A stretch of DNA of 9,585 nt, taken from assembly GCA_030690875.1 (NCBI GenBank), contig JAUYFP010000077.1, positions 1-9,585 on the forward strand, read 5' to 3'. Source of the DNA: a bacterium (GTDB taxonomy: Bacteria; Patescibacteriota; Patescibacteriia; UBA1558; GWA2-36-10). The position numbers were made by a program, and so were the translations under genes. Under the pieces are notes generated by a model. The model had not been told where the DNA came from. It saw nothing but the letters and a program-made list of their open reading frames with translations, and searched no databases. Shown piece after piece: positions 1 through 7,016 of this stretch (within the stretch, counting starts at the first letter, position 1; the number at the start of each line of letters is the position of its first letter).

Positions 1-1
1 G

Positions 2-64
2 TTTACCCATGTCAGCAATGTGGACAGGACGGATTTTTTTAAAAAACTTTTTGATTTAATCTAA
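2..64 (+). CDS. Possible C-terminal tail of an upstream gene (partial)
   Basis: The second reading frame is open from the window edge to a TAA at 62-64 and gives a short charged and aromatic tail ending in FFKKLFDLI. This looks more protein-like than the other two frames, which stop at 42 and 59. In dcw clusters the gene before mraY is often murF, murE or ftsI, but 20 residues are too few to name a family. The call rests only on the open frame and the composition. Confidence 0.3.
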   Translation, partial: FTHVSNVDRTDFFKKLFDLI

Positions 65-125
65 TATTAGGTAATTTTTTAGTTATTTTGTTAATTAAAA
101 TACCCTAGATTTTTATAGCTGATTA

Positions 126-139
126 TGGTAGAATATAAT
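126..139 (+). promoter_or_regulatory. Promoter-like -10 region just before the first wall gene
   Basis: Two overlapping -10 candidates are visible: TAGAAT at 129-134 preceded by TGG (an extended -10), and a perfect TATAAT at 134-139. No good -35 box lies at the right distance upstream. Either box would start transcription around 141-146, leaving only about 2-7 nt before the ATG at 148, so the transcript would be almost leaderless. In AT-rich DNA such boxes also occur by chance, and transcription could instead come from upstream. Confidence 0.4.
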
Positions 140-147
140 TACTATTT

Positions 148-507
148 ATGGCAATTCTAAGATCAGCTAGAGTTTTATACAAGGATAAATTGGCCTTTTG
201 GTTGCTCAATTTTGGAGTTTTATTTGTTTTGGGAACTTGGCTGATTTTTTTGTTTAAAAAAGCCTTGCCCAGTCCTTTAGCAGTCTTGCATGTCAATATT
301 TATTCCGGCATTGATGTTATTGGCAATTCCAATTGGCTTTTTGGCATTCCGGCTATATTTTTTGGCTTATCTATCATTGATGTCTTGCTGGCTATATATT
401 TATGGACCAAGAATCGTTTGTTTAGCTATCTTTTGCTCATAGCAATGCTACTGATGAATTTAATTTTGTTTTTATATTTATTTAATATTTTAGATTACAA
501 CAAATAA
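148..507 (+). CDS. Small three-TM membrane protein of unknown function
   Basis: This 119-residue protein has three likely membrane helices at about residues 17-36, 64-86 and 91-113. The loop between the first two carries LHVNIYSGIDVIG at 47-59, which is the likeliest signature. I do not recognise a characterised family. Small membrane proteins with a similar loop are, from memory, frequent as hypothetical proteins in CPR genomes. Its stop codon is one base from the mraY start, so the two are almost certainly co-transcribed, and a role at the membrane in wall synthesis or division is a reasonable inference from position only. There is no Shine-Dalgarno sequence before the ATG. No signal-peptide cleavage site or catalytic motif is evident. 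Confidence 0.75.
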   Translation: MAILRSARVLYKDKLAFWLLNFGVLFVLGTWLIFLFKKALPSPLAVLHVNIYSGIDVIGNSNWLFGIPAIFFGLSIIDVLLAIYLWTKNRLFSYLLLIAMLLMNLILFLYLFNILDYNK

Positions 508-508
508 T

Positions 509-1561
509 ATGCCGGCAATTGAAATAGTAAAAATTTTATTGCTAACTACTTTTGGTTTTATTGTGGCCATGTTGCTTACGCCAGCTTGGACTCATTTTTT
601 GTATAAGTATAAGCTGGTGAAAAATATCAGAGACGACGGTTTGACCCCGCTGTTTTCTAAAATGCATAAAGTAAAAGCCGGCACGCCCACTATGGGCGGA
701 GTTTTGATTTGGCTGACAGTTTTGATTTTAGCTTTATTGTTTTTTTGGATTAGCAAAATTTGGCCTAGTTCAATGCTGGCTAATTTTAATTTTTTAACTA
801 GAAGTGAGACTTATTTACCCTTAGGCGCGCTGATTGCCTCGGCTTTAGTGGGATTATTAGACGACTGGTTTAACGTCAGTCGTCAGGGTGGCGGCAAAGG
901 CGGTGGATTGACTATCAAACATCGCTTGTTTATTTATACCTTAATCGCTATTTTTGGCGCTTGGTGGTTTTATTTTAAACTTGATTGGGATGTGGTCAGA
1001 GTTCCTTTTGTCGGTGTTTTTAATATCGGCTGGTGGTTTATTCCTTTTTTTATTTTTGTTCTGGTGGCCACGGCTTTTTCCGTTAATGAAGCTGATGGCT
1101 TAGATGGTTTGGCTGGTGGCATAGTTTTAGCCGCTTTTAGCAGTTATGGCACTATTGCTTTTGTCCAAGGAAATTATAATCTAGCTACTTTTTGCGGAGT
1201 AATTTCCGGAGCCTTATTGGCATTTTTATGGTTCAATATTAATCCAGCCAGATTTTTTATGGGCGACACTGGCGCGATGTCGTTGGGCATAGCACTTGGC
1301 GTGGTAGCCATGCTCACCGGCTATCCTTTACTTTTGCCGATTATTGGTTTTTTACTGATGTTGGAATCATTGTCAGTCATTATCCAAATATTATCCAAAA
1401 AAATCAGAAAGAAAAAAGTATTTTTATCTGCGCCACTTCATCATCATTATGAAGCCAAGGGCTGGCCAGAAACTAAAGTAGTTATGCGTTTTTGGGTAAT
1501 TGCCGGAGTGCTGGCTGTCTGGGGCTTGATATTAGCGATTATTGACTTGCATTTATGGTAA
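509..1561 (+). CDS. mraY: Phospho-N-acetylmuramoyl-pentapeptide-transferase (MraY)
   Basis: MraY transfers phospho-MurNAc-pentapeptide from UDP to undecaprenyl phosphate, making lipid I at the inner face of the cytoplasmic membrane. The 350-residue polytopic protein is close to the usual length. It carries the family motifs in order: TPTMGG at 59-64, the aspartate pair at 118-119 in LLDDW, the NEADGLDGLAGG block at 193-204, FMGDTGAM at 250-257, and the HHHYEAKGWPE block starting at 311. These include the aspartates and histidines tied to magnesium and substrate binding in characterised MraY enzymes. It begins one base after the preceding gene and overlaps murD by 7 nt, consistent with translational coupling. 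A glycine-rich cytoplasmic loop at about 127-133 is slightly unusual. The identification is secure. Confidence 0.97.
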   Translation: MPAIEIVKILLLTTFGFIVAMLLTPAWTHFLYKYKLVKNIRDDGLTPLFSKMHKVKAGTPTMGGVLIWLTVLILALLFFWISKIWPSSMLANFNFLTRSETYLPLGALIASALVGLLDDWFNVSRQGGGKGGGLTIKHRLFIYTLIAIFGAWWFYFKLDWDVVRVPFVGVFNIGWWFIPFFIFVLVATAFSVNEADGLDGLAGGIVLAAFSSYGTIAFVQGNYNLATFCGVISGALLAFLWFNINPARFFMGDTGAMSLGIALGVVAMLTGYPLLLPIIGFLLMLESLSVIIQILSKKIRKKKVFLSAPLHHHYEAKGWPETKVVMRFWVIAGVLAVWGLILAIIDLHLW

Positions 1562-2967
1562 ATAATTTTAATGACAAGAAAATATTAATCATGGGTCTAG
1601 GGCTCCATGGTGGAGCATTGGCTCTAGTCAAATGGCTTTTAAAGAAAAAAGCAATCCTGACCATTACGGATTTAAAAACTAAGCGTCAGTTGCAAGCCAG
1701 TTTGTTTAGCATTTCTAAATTAGCCGGCGCTAAAAATATAAAATATAGCTTAGGTGGCCACCAGCTAAAAGATTTTGAAAATCAGGATTTAATAGTGCAA
1801 AATCCCGGTGTGCCTGATAAATCAATTTATTTGGCTGAGGCCAAAAAAAATAGTATTCCCATAATCAATGAAGCAGTAATGTTTTTTGGGCTTTATAATG
1901 GCCAGAGCATAGGCGTGACCGGTACCAGAGGTAAATCAACTATTGCCACTTTGATTCATCAGCTATTAAGGACGGAAATAAAAAGCAATGTTGTGGCCGG
2001 TAACATTGCCACCAATCCGATGTTTGCAGTGATTGATAAGCTCAAAAAAGATTCTTTGCCGGTTTTGGAGCTTTCTAGCTGGCATTTGGAGAAAATGGAT
2101 GAGTATAAAGTTTCTCCTCACATAGCGCTGGTAACTAATGTTTTAAACGACCATTTAAATAGATATAAGAATTTTTGCGCTTACAAAAGAGCCAAGGAAA
2201 GCATAATTAAACACCAATCAAAAAGCGACATCGCGATTTTAAATGCCGACAATCCCCACAGCTATTCTTTTAGAAAACATACTCAGGCCAATGTTTATTT
2301 TTATTCTTTGCGGAAAAAAATAAAAGGCGCTTATGTAAGCCATGGTCATATTTGTTTTTCCAAAGGCAAAGGAGAACAAATTATTATGCCAATTTCCGGC
2401 GTCAAGCTTTTAGGGGAACATAATTTGCAAAATATATTGGGTGCTATCGTAGTTGCCAAACTTGTTAATATAAAAAATAAAAATATTATCAGAGTAGTTA
2501 AAAACTTTTCCGGCATAGATTATCGCTTCCAATATAAAACTACTATCAAGGATGTTGCTATTTATAATGATTCGGCCGCTACCAATCCGGACGCGGTTGT
2601 CGCCGCAATCAAAGCCCTAAAAAACAAAAAAATAGTTTTAATTGCCGGTGGCGAAGATAAGAAAATGGATTATAAAAAGCTGGCCAAAGAAATAAAAAGC
2701 CAGGTGAAATTATTGGTCTTATTGTCCGGCACGGGCAGTGCCAAACTTTTGCTGGAACTAAAAAAAATTAATTGTCCAGATAAGCTAATAATAAAAAATG
2801 TTCCTAGCTTGAAAAAAGCTTGGGAATTATCCTGGAAAAATATTAAAGATAGCAATTGTTTATTGCTTTCGCCGGGAGCGGCCAGCTTCAATATGTTTAT
2901 CAACGAGTTTGACAGAGCGCGTCAATTTAATCAACTGATAAATGATAGTCAAAAGAAGAAGAAATAA
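1555..2967 (+). CDS. murD: UDP-N-acetylmuramoylalanine--D-glutamate ligase (MurD)
   Basis: MurD adds D-glutamate to UDP-MurNAc-L-Ala in the cytoplasm using ATP. This 470-residue protein has the three-domain Mur ligase layout: an N-terminal Rossmann-like fold starting ILIMGLGLHGG, a central ATPase domain with P-loop GTRGKST at 123-129, and a C-terminal domain. Other family sites are LELSSWHLE at 171-179, TNVLNDHLNRY at 194-204, YKRAK at 210-214 (K214 probably corresponds to the carbamylated lysine), the GIDYRF block at 320-325, NDSAATNPDA at 338-347 and LSPGAASFNMF near 438. The P-loop has R where N is usual, and the NDSKATN motif reads NDSAATN. Substrate specificity is inferred from these motifs and from the place between mraY and ftsW. 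The start overlaps mraY by 7 nt and the end overlaps ftsW by 26 nt. Confidence 0.93.
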   Translation: MVNNFNDKKILIMGLGLHGGALALVKWLLKKKAILTITDLKTKRQLQASLFSISKLAGAKNIKYSLGGHQLKDFENQDLIVQNPGVPDKSIYLAEAKKNSIPIINEAVMFFGLYNGQSIGVTGTRGKSTIATLIHQLLRTEIKSNVVAGNIATNPMFAVIDKLKKDSLPVLELSSWHLEKMDEYKVSPHIALVTNVLNDHLNRYKNFCAYKRAKESIIKHQSKSDIAILNADNPHSYSFRKHTQANVYFYSLRKKIKGAYVSHGHICFSKGKGEQIIMPISGVKLLGEHNLQNILGAIVVAKLVNIKNKNIIRVVKNFSGIDYRFQYKTTIKDVAIYNDSAATNPDAVVAAIKALKNKKIVLIAGGEDKKMDYKKLAKEIKSQVKLLVLLSGTGSAKLLLELKKINCPDKLIIKNVPSLKKAWELSWKNIKDSNCLLLSPGAASFNMFINEFDRARQFNQLINDSQKKKK

Positions 2968-4099
2968 AATTTTACATTGGTTTTTCCAGCCTTTTGTCGG
3001 AGCTAAAAGAGGTGAGCATCAGGCAGATATGACGCTACTTATTGTGGTGGCTTGTCTGATATTCTTTGGTTTGATTTTTTTATCATCAGCTTCTTCCAAT
3101 TTGGCTTTTTATAAATTTGGTGACACCTACAAATTGCTTAAACAACAGATAGTTCACGGACTGCTTCCGGGGCTAGTTTTGTTTTATTTTGCTTTAAGAT
3201 TGGATTATCATATTTATAAAAGGTTTATTTATTTTTTTCTAGCCTTGTCATTCCTGCTACTTATTTTGGTATTTTTGACTAATTTTGGCGCTGGTTTTGG
3301 CACGGCTAATTCGTGGATTGTTATTGGCGGATTAGCATTTCAGCCGAGTGAATTGGTAAAATTACTGCTGATAGTATTTTTGGCTATTTGGTTTGATAAA
3401 ATCGGCGAGCAAATTAGAAATAAAAAAACAGTAATATTTTTCTTAGTAATTTTAGCTTTAATTAGTCTCTTGTTAATTAAACAGCCAGATTTGGGTACCT
3501 TGGTTATTATTATTTTGGTAGCCTTGGCTATGTTTTACGTGGCGGGCGCTCGTTTATTGCATTTAGGATCAATTTTACTGGCCGCATTTTTGGCTTTTAT
3601 CGCCCTTGTCATCACAGCGCCTTATCGTATGAATAGAGTGCGGACTTGGTTTAATCCAAACCTTGATCCTCAAGGTATCGGCTGGCAAATACAGCAATCA
3701 CTTATTGCTATTGGTTCGGGTGGCTGGTTTGGAACGGGTTTGGGATCATCAAAACAAAAATCATATTTGCCCCAGCCGGCCAATGATTCTATTTTTGCAG
3801 TCATTGCTGAAGAAATAGGTTTTGTTTTTAGCTTATTGTTTCTTTTTTTATTTTTTGCTTTACTAAAAAAAGGCTTTCAGATAGCCAAAAATGCGGATGA
3901 TAATTTTGGCAAATTATTGGCTATTGGCATAAGTGTCTGGCTGGGACTGCAAGTTTTTATCAACATTGCCGGCATGATTCAGCTGGCGCCGCTTACCGGC
4001 GTGCCACTTCCTTTTGTCTCACTGGGCGGAACCAATCTGGTAGTTAGCTTGATAAGTGTTGGTATTTTAGCTAATATTTCTAGACACGCAAATACTTAA
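2942..4099 (+). CDS. ftsW: Lipid II polymerase / division protein FtsW (SEDS family)
   Basis: SEDS proteins are membrane glycosyltransferases that polymerise lipid II; FtsW does so at the division septum with a partner class B PBP. The 385-residue protein has about ten hydrophobic helices after a basic cytoplasmic tail (residues 1-29). Family motifs are LSSAS at 47-51, FQPSELVK at 133-140, KQPDLGT at 180-186, DPQGIGWQIQQSLIAIGSGG at 242-261, NDSIFAVIAEEIG at 281-293 with D282 at the expected catalytic aspartate position, and GVPLPFVSLGG at 353-363. The usual arginine before the WI around 125 is replaced (NSWI). RodA is the alternative, but the location between murD and murG argues for FtsW. 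The chosen ATG overlaps murD by 26 nt; the next in-frame ATG (codon 30) would remove the whole basic tail. Confidence 0.92.
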   Translation: MIVKRRRNKILHWFFQPFVGAKRGEHQADMTLLIVVACLIFFGLIFLSSASSNLAFYKFGDTYKLLKQQIVHGLLPGLVLFYFALRLDYHIYKRFIYFFLALSFLLLILVFLTNFGAGFGTANSWIVIGGLAFQPSELVKLLLIVFLAIWFDKIGEQIRNKKTVIFFLVILALISLLLIKQPDLGTLVIIILVALAMFYVAGARLLHLGSILLAAFLAFIALVITAPYRMNRVRTWFNPNLDPQGIGWQIQQSLIAIGSGGWFGTGLGSSKQKSYLPQPANDSIFAVIAEEIGFVFSLLFLFLFFALLKKGFQIAKNADDNFGKLLAIGISVWLGLQVFINIAGMIQLAPLTGVPLPFVSLGGTNLVVSLISVGILANISRHANT

Positions 4100-4102
4100 T
4101 TT

Positions 4103-5131
4103 ATGGCCGATAAAAATAAGAAAATAATATTAGTTGGTGGCGGGACCCTTGGCTCAGTCAGTCCTTTGTTGGCCATTGCCGTAAATTATCGGGCGGACTA
4201 TTTATTTGTCGGCACGATTGATGGTCCGGAAAAAGATTTTGTCTTGGCCAATGGTTTGAATAATTTTGCTTCAATACACGCGGGAAAATTGCGCCGTTAT
4301 TTTGACTGGCAGAATTTTTTGGATTTTTTTAGGGCTATCTGGGGATTTTTTGAGAGCTTAAAAATTATTTTAAAATTTAAGCCCGATATAATTCTTAGCG
4401 CCGGTTCTTTTGTGGCTGTGCCAATGGCTCTCTCAGCTTGGATTTTACGCGTGTCCTTTATAGTCCATCAGCAGGATATCAAAGTTGGTTTGGCCAACCG
4501 GCTCATGGCGCCCTTGGCCAAAAAAATCACCATTATTTTTCCCGAGCAGGAAAAAGATTTTAGCAGAAAAAAAGTTGTGCTAACTGGCAATCCGGTCAGA
4601 AAAATACAGTCAAGAAATTTTGATAAGCCAGTGGTAGTTATTACTGGTGGGGGAATAGGCGCTAGAGGGCTCAATGATTTTGTATCTGCTTTTATTCCCA
4701 AACTACTGGAAAAATATGAAGTGTATCATTTTTTTGGCAGTAAAAATTTTGATCAAAGTCTCAATTTGCCCGGCTATCATCCTCAGAAATTTATGACTAG
4801 CGGTTTGGTTGATCTTTTGTCCAGAGCGGATATTATAATTTCTCGGGCCGGAATGTCGCTTATTTCTGAAGCGGCCAGTCTAAAAAAAGCCTTGGTTTTA
4901 GTGCCAATGCCGGGCAGTCATCAGGAAAAAAATGCCAGCTATCTGGCCAAACACAATGCCGCTTTTATGGTCAAGCAGGGTAATTATCAGATTATGGAAA
5001 GGTATTTGGAAAAATTATTAGTCAATCAAGAATTAAGATTGGCTTTGGGAGAAAATCTTTATAAACTATTTCCCCAAAACGCGGTTAATGATTATAAAAT
5101 TTTAATTGATCAGATGTTAAATAAAGATTAA
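4103..5131 (+). CDS. murG: UDP-GlcNAc:lipid I N-acetylglucosaminyltransferase (MurG)
   Basis: MurG adds GlcNAc to lipid I to form lipid II at the inner membrane face (GT28, GT-B fold). The 342-residue length fits. The N-terminal glycine loop is GGGTLGSVSPLLAIA at 12-26, where the common form is GGTGGHVFP, so both the second glycine and the histidine differ. Other motifs are HQQDIKVGLANR at 122-133, TGNPVR at 161-166, the second-domain loop TGGGIGARGLND at 181-192, and the sugar-nucleotide binding stretch at 239-278 (SRADIIISRAGMS, SEAASL, PMPGSHQEKNAS). It starts 3 nt after ftsW. Its TAA stop lies inside a GATTAA copy that directly abuts the inserted DUF559 cassette. Confidence 0.93.
   Translation: MADKNKKIILVGGGTLGSVSPLLAIAVNYRADYLFVGTIDGPEKDFVLANGLNNFASIHAGKLRRYFDWQNFLDFFRAIWGFFESLKIILKFKPDIILSAGSFVAVPMALSAWILRVSFIVHQQDIKVGLANRLMAPLAKKITIIFPEQEKDFSRKKVVLTGNPVRKIQSRNFDKPVVVITGGGIGARGLNDFVSAFIPKLLEKYEVYHFFGSKNFDQSLNLPGYHPQKFMTSGLVDLLSRADIIISRAGMSLISEAASLKKALVLVPMPGSHQEKNASYLAKHNAAFMVKQGNYQIMERYLEKLLVNQELRLALGENLYKLFPQNAVNDYKILIDQMLNKD
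5126..5131 (+). repeat. Left copy of candidate 6-bp target-site duplication GATTAA
   Basis: GATTAA covers the last sense codon and stop of murG and recurs at 5516-5521, exactly outside the opposite end of the DUF559 cassette. Two direct copies immediately outside inverted ends are the usual mark of a transposition-type insertion. Six AT-rich bases can also match by chance. Confidence 0.45.
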
Positions 5132-5161
5132 CCCCCTCGGTCCTCCTTAACAGGGGGAGGG
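5132..5161 (+). repeat. Left imperfect inverted end of the DUF559 cassette
   Basis: The segment begins with a run of five C, continues through CCTCCTTAACA and ends GGGGGAGG, so it can fold on itself. Read against the reverse complement of 5485-5515 it shares about two thirds of positions, including the outer C run, the CCTT-ACA core and the G run. It is not followed by a T tract, so it does not look like an intrinsic terminator for murG. Confidence 0.55.
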
Positions 5162-5175
5162 AAGAAGAAAAGCAT

Positions 5176-5477
5176 ATGTATTTAAATCAGAGGGGAATAT
5201 TTCATTACAATTTAGAATTAAAAAATGCGGCTAGAGAAAAATTGATAATTTTATTTTAGATTTTTATTGTTCCAAGTTGCTTTTAGGTATAGAAATTGAT
5301 GGAAGCACTCATCATCAAAAACGACAAAAGATTTATGATGGCGTGAGAACAGATAGACTGGACATACTAGGCATAAAAGTTATAAGGTATAGTAACAATA
5401 AAGTACTTGGCAATATAAACTATATTTATAAAGATTTAATAAAACAAATAAAAATAAGAGAACTTGAACTATTTTAA
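5176..5477 (+). pseudogene. DUF559 (Vsr-like) endonuclease, frameshifted with internal deletion
   Basis: The family is a PD-(D/E)XK-type nuclease domain of about 110-120 residues. An N-terminal piece starts at ATG 5176 (MYLNQRGIFHYNLELKNAAR) and reaches a TAG at 5257-5259. A C-terminal piece in another frame, open from 5235, reads DNFILDFYC, then LGIEIDGSTHH, then a normal tail ending at TAA 5477. The N-terminal FHYN and NAARE features and the C-terminal DFYC, EIDG and GIKVIRY features match what I know of DUF559 proteins. The middle that normally links them, roughly 30-40 residues with the helix-rich E..LW stretch and the FRRQ.P stretch, is missing. The retained D and E.D residues cannot by themselves make a working nuclease. 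Two short peptides could still be made, but function is unlikely. Confidence 0.75.
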
Positions 5478-5484
5478 ATTTTAA

Positions 5485-5515
5485 GCCCCCTTGTCAAAGG
5501 GGGTTTGGGGGATTA
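5485..5515 (+). repeat. Right imperfect inverted end of the DUF559 cassette
   Basis: This end contains CCCCCTTGTCAAAGGGGG, a clear palindrome around a short loop, followed by TTTGGGGGATTA. Its reverse complement resembles 5132-5161. An in-frame TTG at 5491 would extend murC into this repeat, but that extension is repeat sequence and should not be taken as coding. The final GGGGGA could act as a poor Shine-Dalgarno for murC at a long spacing of about 12 nt. Confidence 0.6.
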
Positions 5516-5521
5516 GATTAA
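5516..5521 (+). repeat. Right copy of candidate 6-bp target-site duplication GATTAA
   Basis: This is the second GATTAA, directly after the right end of the cassette and 2 nt before the murC ATG. It pairs with the copy at 5126-5131. Confidence 0.45.
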
Positions 5522-5523
5522 AA

Positions 5524-6882
5524 ATGCGTCTTAATTTAGAAAAAATTAATAAAGTTTATTTATCAGGCATTGGTGGCATTGGCTTATCCGCTGTGGCTTA
5601 TTATTTTCTCAATCATGGCAAAAAAGTACTTGGTTCTGATTTAAGTAAATCGGAAATCACCAGGCGTCTGATTGAAGCCGGAGCGGATATAAGTTTTAAG
5701 CAAAAAGAATCAAATATCAATTCGGATATTAATCTTTTTATTTATTCATCAGCCCTGCCACAAGATCATCCGGAATTGTTAAAAGCTAAAGAATTAAAAA
5801 TTTCCACTTTGAGTTATTTTCAGTTTTTAGGAATTTTATCTAAAAATTATCGGACCATTGCCGTATCTGGCACTAATGGTAAAACCACTACTACAGCTAT
5901 GCTGGGTTTGATGTTGGAAAAGGCCGGTTTGGATCCAACAGTCATTGTGGGCTCACTAGTGCCTCAATGGGGCAAAAATTTTCGCCTTGGCCAGTCTGAT
6001 ATATTAGTGGTTGAAGCTTGCGAATGGCAGGCACATATGTTGGAGCTTGATCCAAATATTATAGTAATTACCAATATTGCCGAGGATCATTTAGATTTTT
6101 ATAAAGACTTGACTGACATCAAAAAGCATTTTCAGAAATTCGTTAATAAATTACCAAAAAACGGCTTGCTAGTAAAAAATATTGACGATAAAAATAGCCA
6201 AGAAATTAAATATTTAGGCAAAACCGTGACTTTTGGCAAAGACGATAAAGCTGACTATCAATTCTCTGATGTGACAGTCGTAAGCGGTCAGCAGAAGTTT
6301 ATGAGCAACAAATTTGATCAAGTAGAAATCACTGCGCCGGGTTTGTATAATATTTACAATGCTATGGCCACTATTTCTGTGGCTGATTATTTGGGCTTGA
6401 ATAAGCACCAAATTTGGAATGCTTTGCGGGAATTTATTGGCACTTGGCGTCGCTTTGAAATAATTGGCCAGTTAAAATCAAATATTATTATTTCCGATTA
6501 CGCCCATCATCCAGATTCTATTCAAGGGCTTTTGCGAGCGGCCAAAGATTTTTATCCGAACAAAAAAATAATCGCTGTTTTCCAGCCGCATCATCATAAT
6601 CGCACCAAAACTCTTTTGGATGATTTTGCCAAAAGTTTTTATCTGGCAGATCAGGTGATAATTTCGGAAATATATCAGGTGTCCGGCCGGGAAAATAAAA
6701 AGCACGAAGCTGTGTCCTCTGAGGATTTAATAGCCAAAATGAATCACGCCAAAAAATATTATGCCCGCGATTTTAAGGAAGTAAAAAGTATCATCAAAAA
6801 AATAAATCCGACAAATAGTTTGATTTTATTTATTGGCGCTGGTGATATAGATGATCTAGCTCGTGAACTCGCTAGTAGTTAA
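5524..6882 (+). CDS. murC: UDP-N-acetylmuramate--L-alanine ligase (MurC)
   Basis: MurC joins L-alanine to UDP-MurNAc using ATP in the cytoplasm. From the ATG at 5524 the protein is 452 residues, typical for the family, and begins MRLNLEKINKVYLSGIGG, the expected distance before the Rossmann glycine motif SGIGGIGLSA (14-23). An upstream in-frame TTG at 5491 is rejected because the extra 11 codons lie in a repeat. Motifs are the P-loop SGTNGKTTTT at 115-124, VVEACEW at 162-168 (EADEY is more common), TNIAEDHLDFY at 183-193, GTWRRFE at 306-312, SDYAHHPDS at 324-332, FQPHHHNRT at 353-361 and IGAGDID at 437-443. The related ligase Mpl is less likely in a dcw cluster. The gene was probably once joined directly to murG. 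Confidence 0.94.
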   Translation: MRLNLEKINKVYLSGIGGIGLSAVAYYFLNHGKKVLGSDLSKSEITRRLIEAGADISFKQKESNINSDINLFIYSSALPQDHPELLKAKELKISTLSYFQFLGILSKNYRTIAVSGTNGKTTTTAMLGLMLEKAGLDPTVIVGSLVPQWGKNFRLGQSDILVVEACEWQAHMLELDPNIIVITNIAEDHLDFYKDLTDIKKHFQKFVNKLPKNGLLVKNIDDKNSQEIKYLGKTVTFGKDDKADYQFSDVTVVSGQQKFMSNKFDQVEITAPGLYNIYNAMATISVADYLGLNKHQIWNALREFIGTWRRFEIIGQLKSNIIISDYAHHPDSIQGLLRAAKDFYPNKKIIAVFQPHHHNRTKTLLDDFAKSFYLADQVIISEIYQVSGRENKKHEAVSSEDLIAKMNHAKKYYARDFKEVKSIIKKINPTNSLILFIGAGDIDDLARELASS

Positions 6883-6906
6883 AAGAAAAATTGAATTTAT
6901 AATTTA

Positions 6907-6973
6907 CTGTTCGCTGACTAAGCAAATCGTTTAGACGCTTCGCGTAATCACTCTTTGCTTAGTCAACTCGCAG
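6907..6973. repeat. Hairpin unit 1 of a diverged pair in the murC-murB spacer
   Basis: A 67-nt imperfect palindrome. The arms include a perfect 12-bp core, TGACTAAGCAAA at 6915-6926 with its complement at 6954-6965, extended outward to CTG/CAG with a few mismatches. Inside the loop is a smaller hairpin, ACGC-TTC-GCGT, around 6935-6944. No T tract follows, so it is not a standard intrinsic terminator. It could act as folded RNA, as a cruciform or as a small repeat element. Confidence 0.7.
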
Positions 6974-7016
6974 AGATAACAGCTTAAATAATAAATAATC
7001 AGCAATTATAATAATT

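Larger units (their letters stand above)
5132..5515 (+). mobile_element. Inserted DUF559 endonuclease cassette with inverted ends
   Basis: This 384-bp block interrupts an otherwise tightly packed cluster. Its two ends are GC-rich, each partly self-complementary, and related to one another in inverted orientation. It carries remains of a DUF559-type nuclease gene and is bordered by GATTAA on both sides. Collapsing the duplicated GATTAA and removing the block would place the murC ATG 2 nt after the murG stop, matching the 1-3 nt gaps and short overlaps elsewhere in the cluster. From memory, DUF559 genes in several bacterial groups sit among similar C-run/G-run palindromes. Mobility is inferred, since no transposase is present in the window. 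Confidence 0.6.

Noticed and set aside
2670..2903. Open frame on the minus strand inside murD
   Set aside because: Antisense shadow of a clearly conserved coding region, with no family resemblance.
4468..4701. Open frame on the minus strand inside murG
   Set aside because: Antisense shadow of conserved MurG motifs; proline- and serine-rich composition typical of such shadows.
5132..5161. Intrinsic terminator after murG
   Set aside because: There is a GC-rich fold but no T tract on the + strand, and the segment matches the other cassette end in inverted form, so a repeat explains it better.
5491..5523. TTG start extending murC by 11 residues
   Set aside because: The added codons lie within the right end repeat of the inserted cassette, and the ATG at 5524 gives the usual MurC N-terminus.
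6214..6705. Two minus-strand open frames inside murC
   Set aside because: Overlap conserved MurC sequence and show no recognisable domain.
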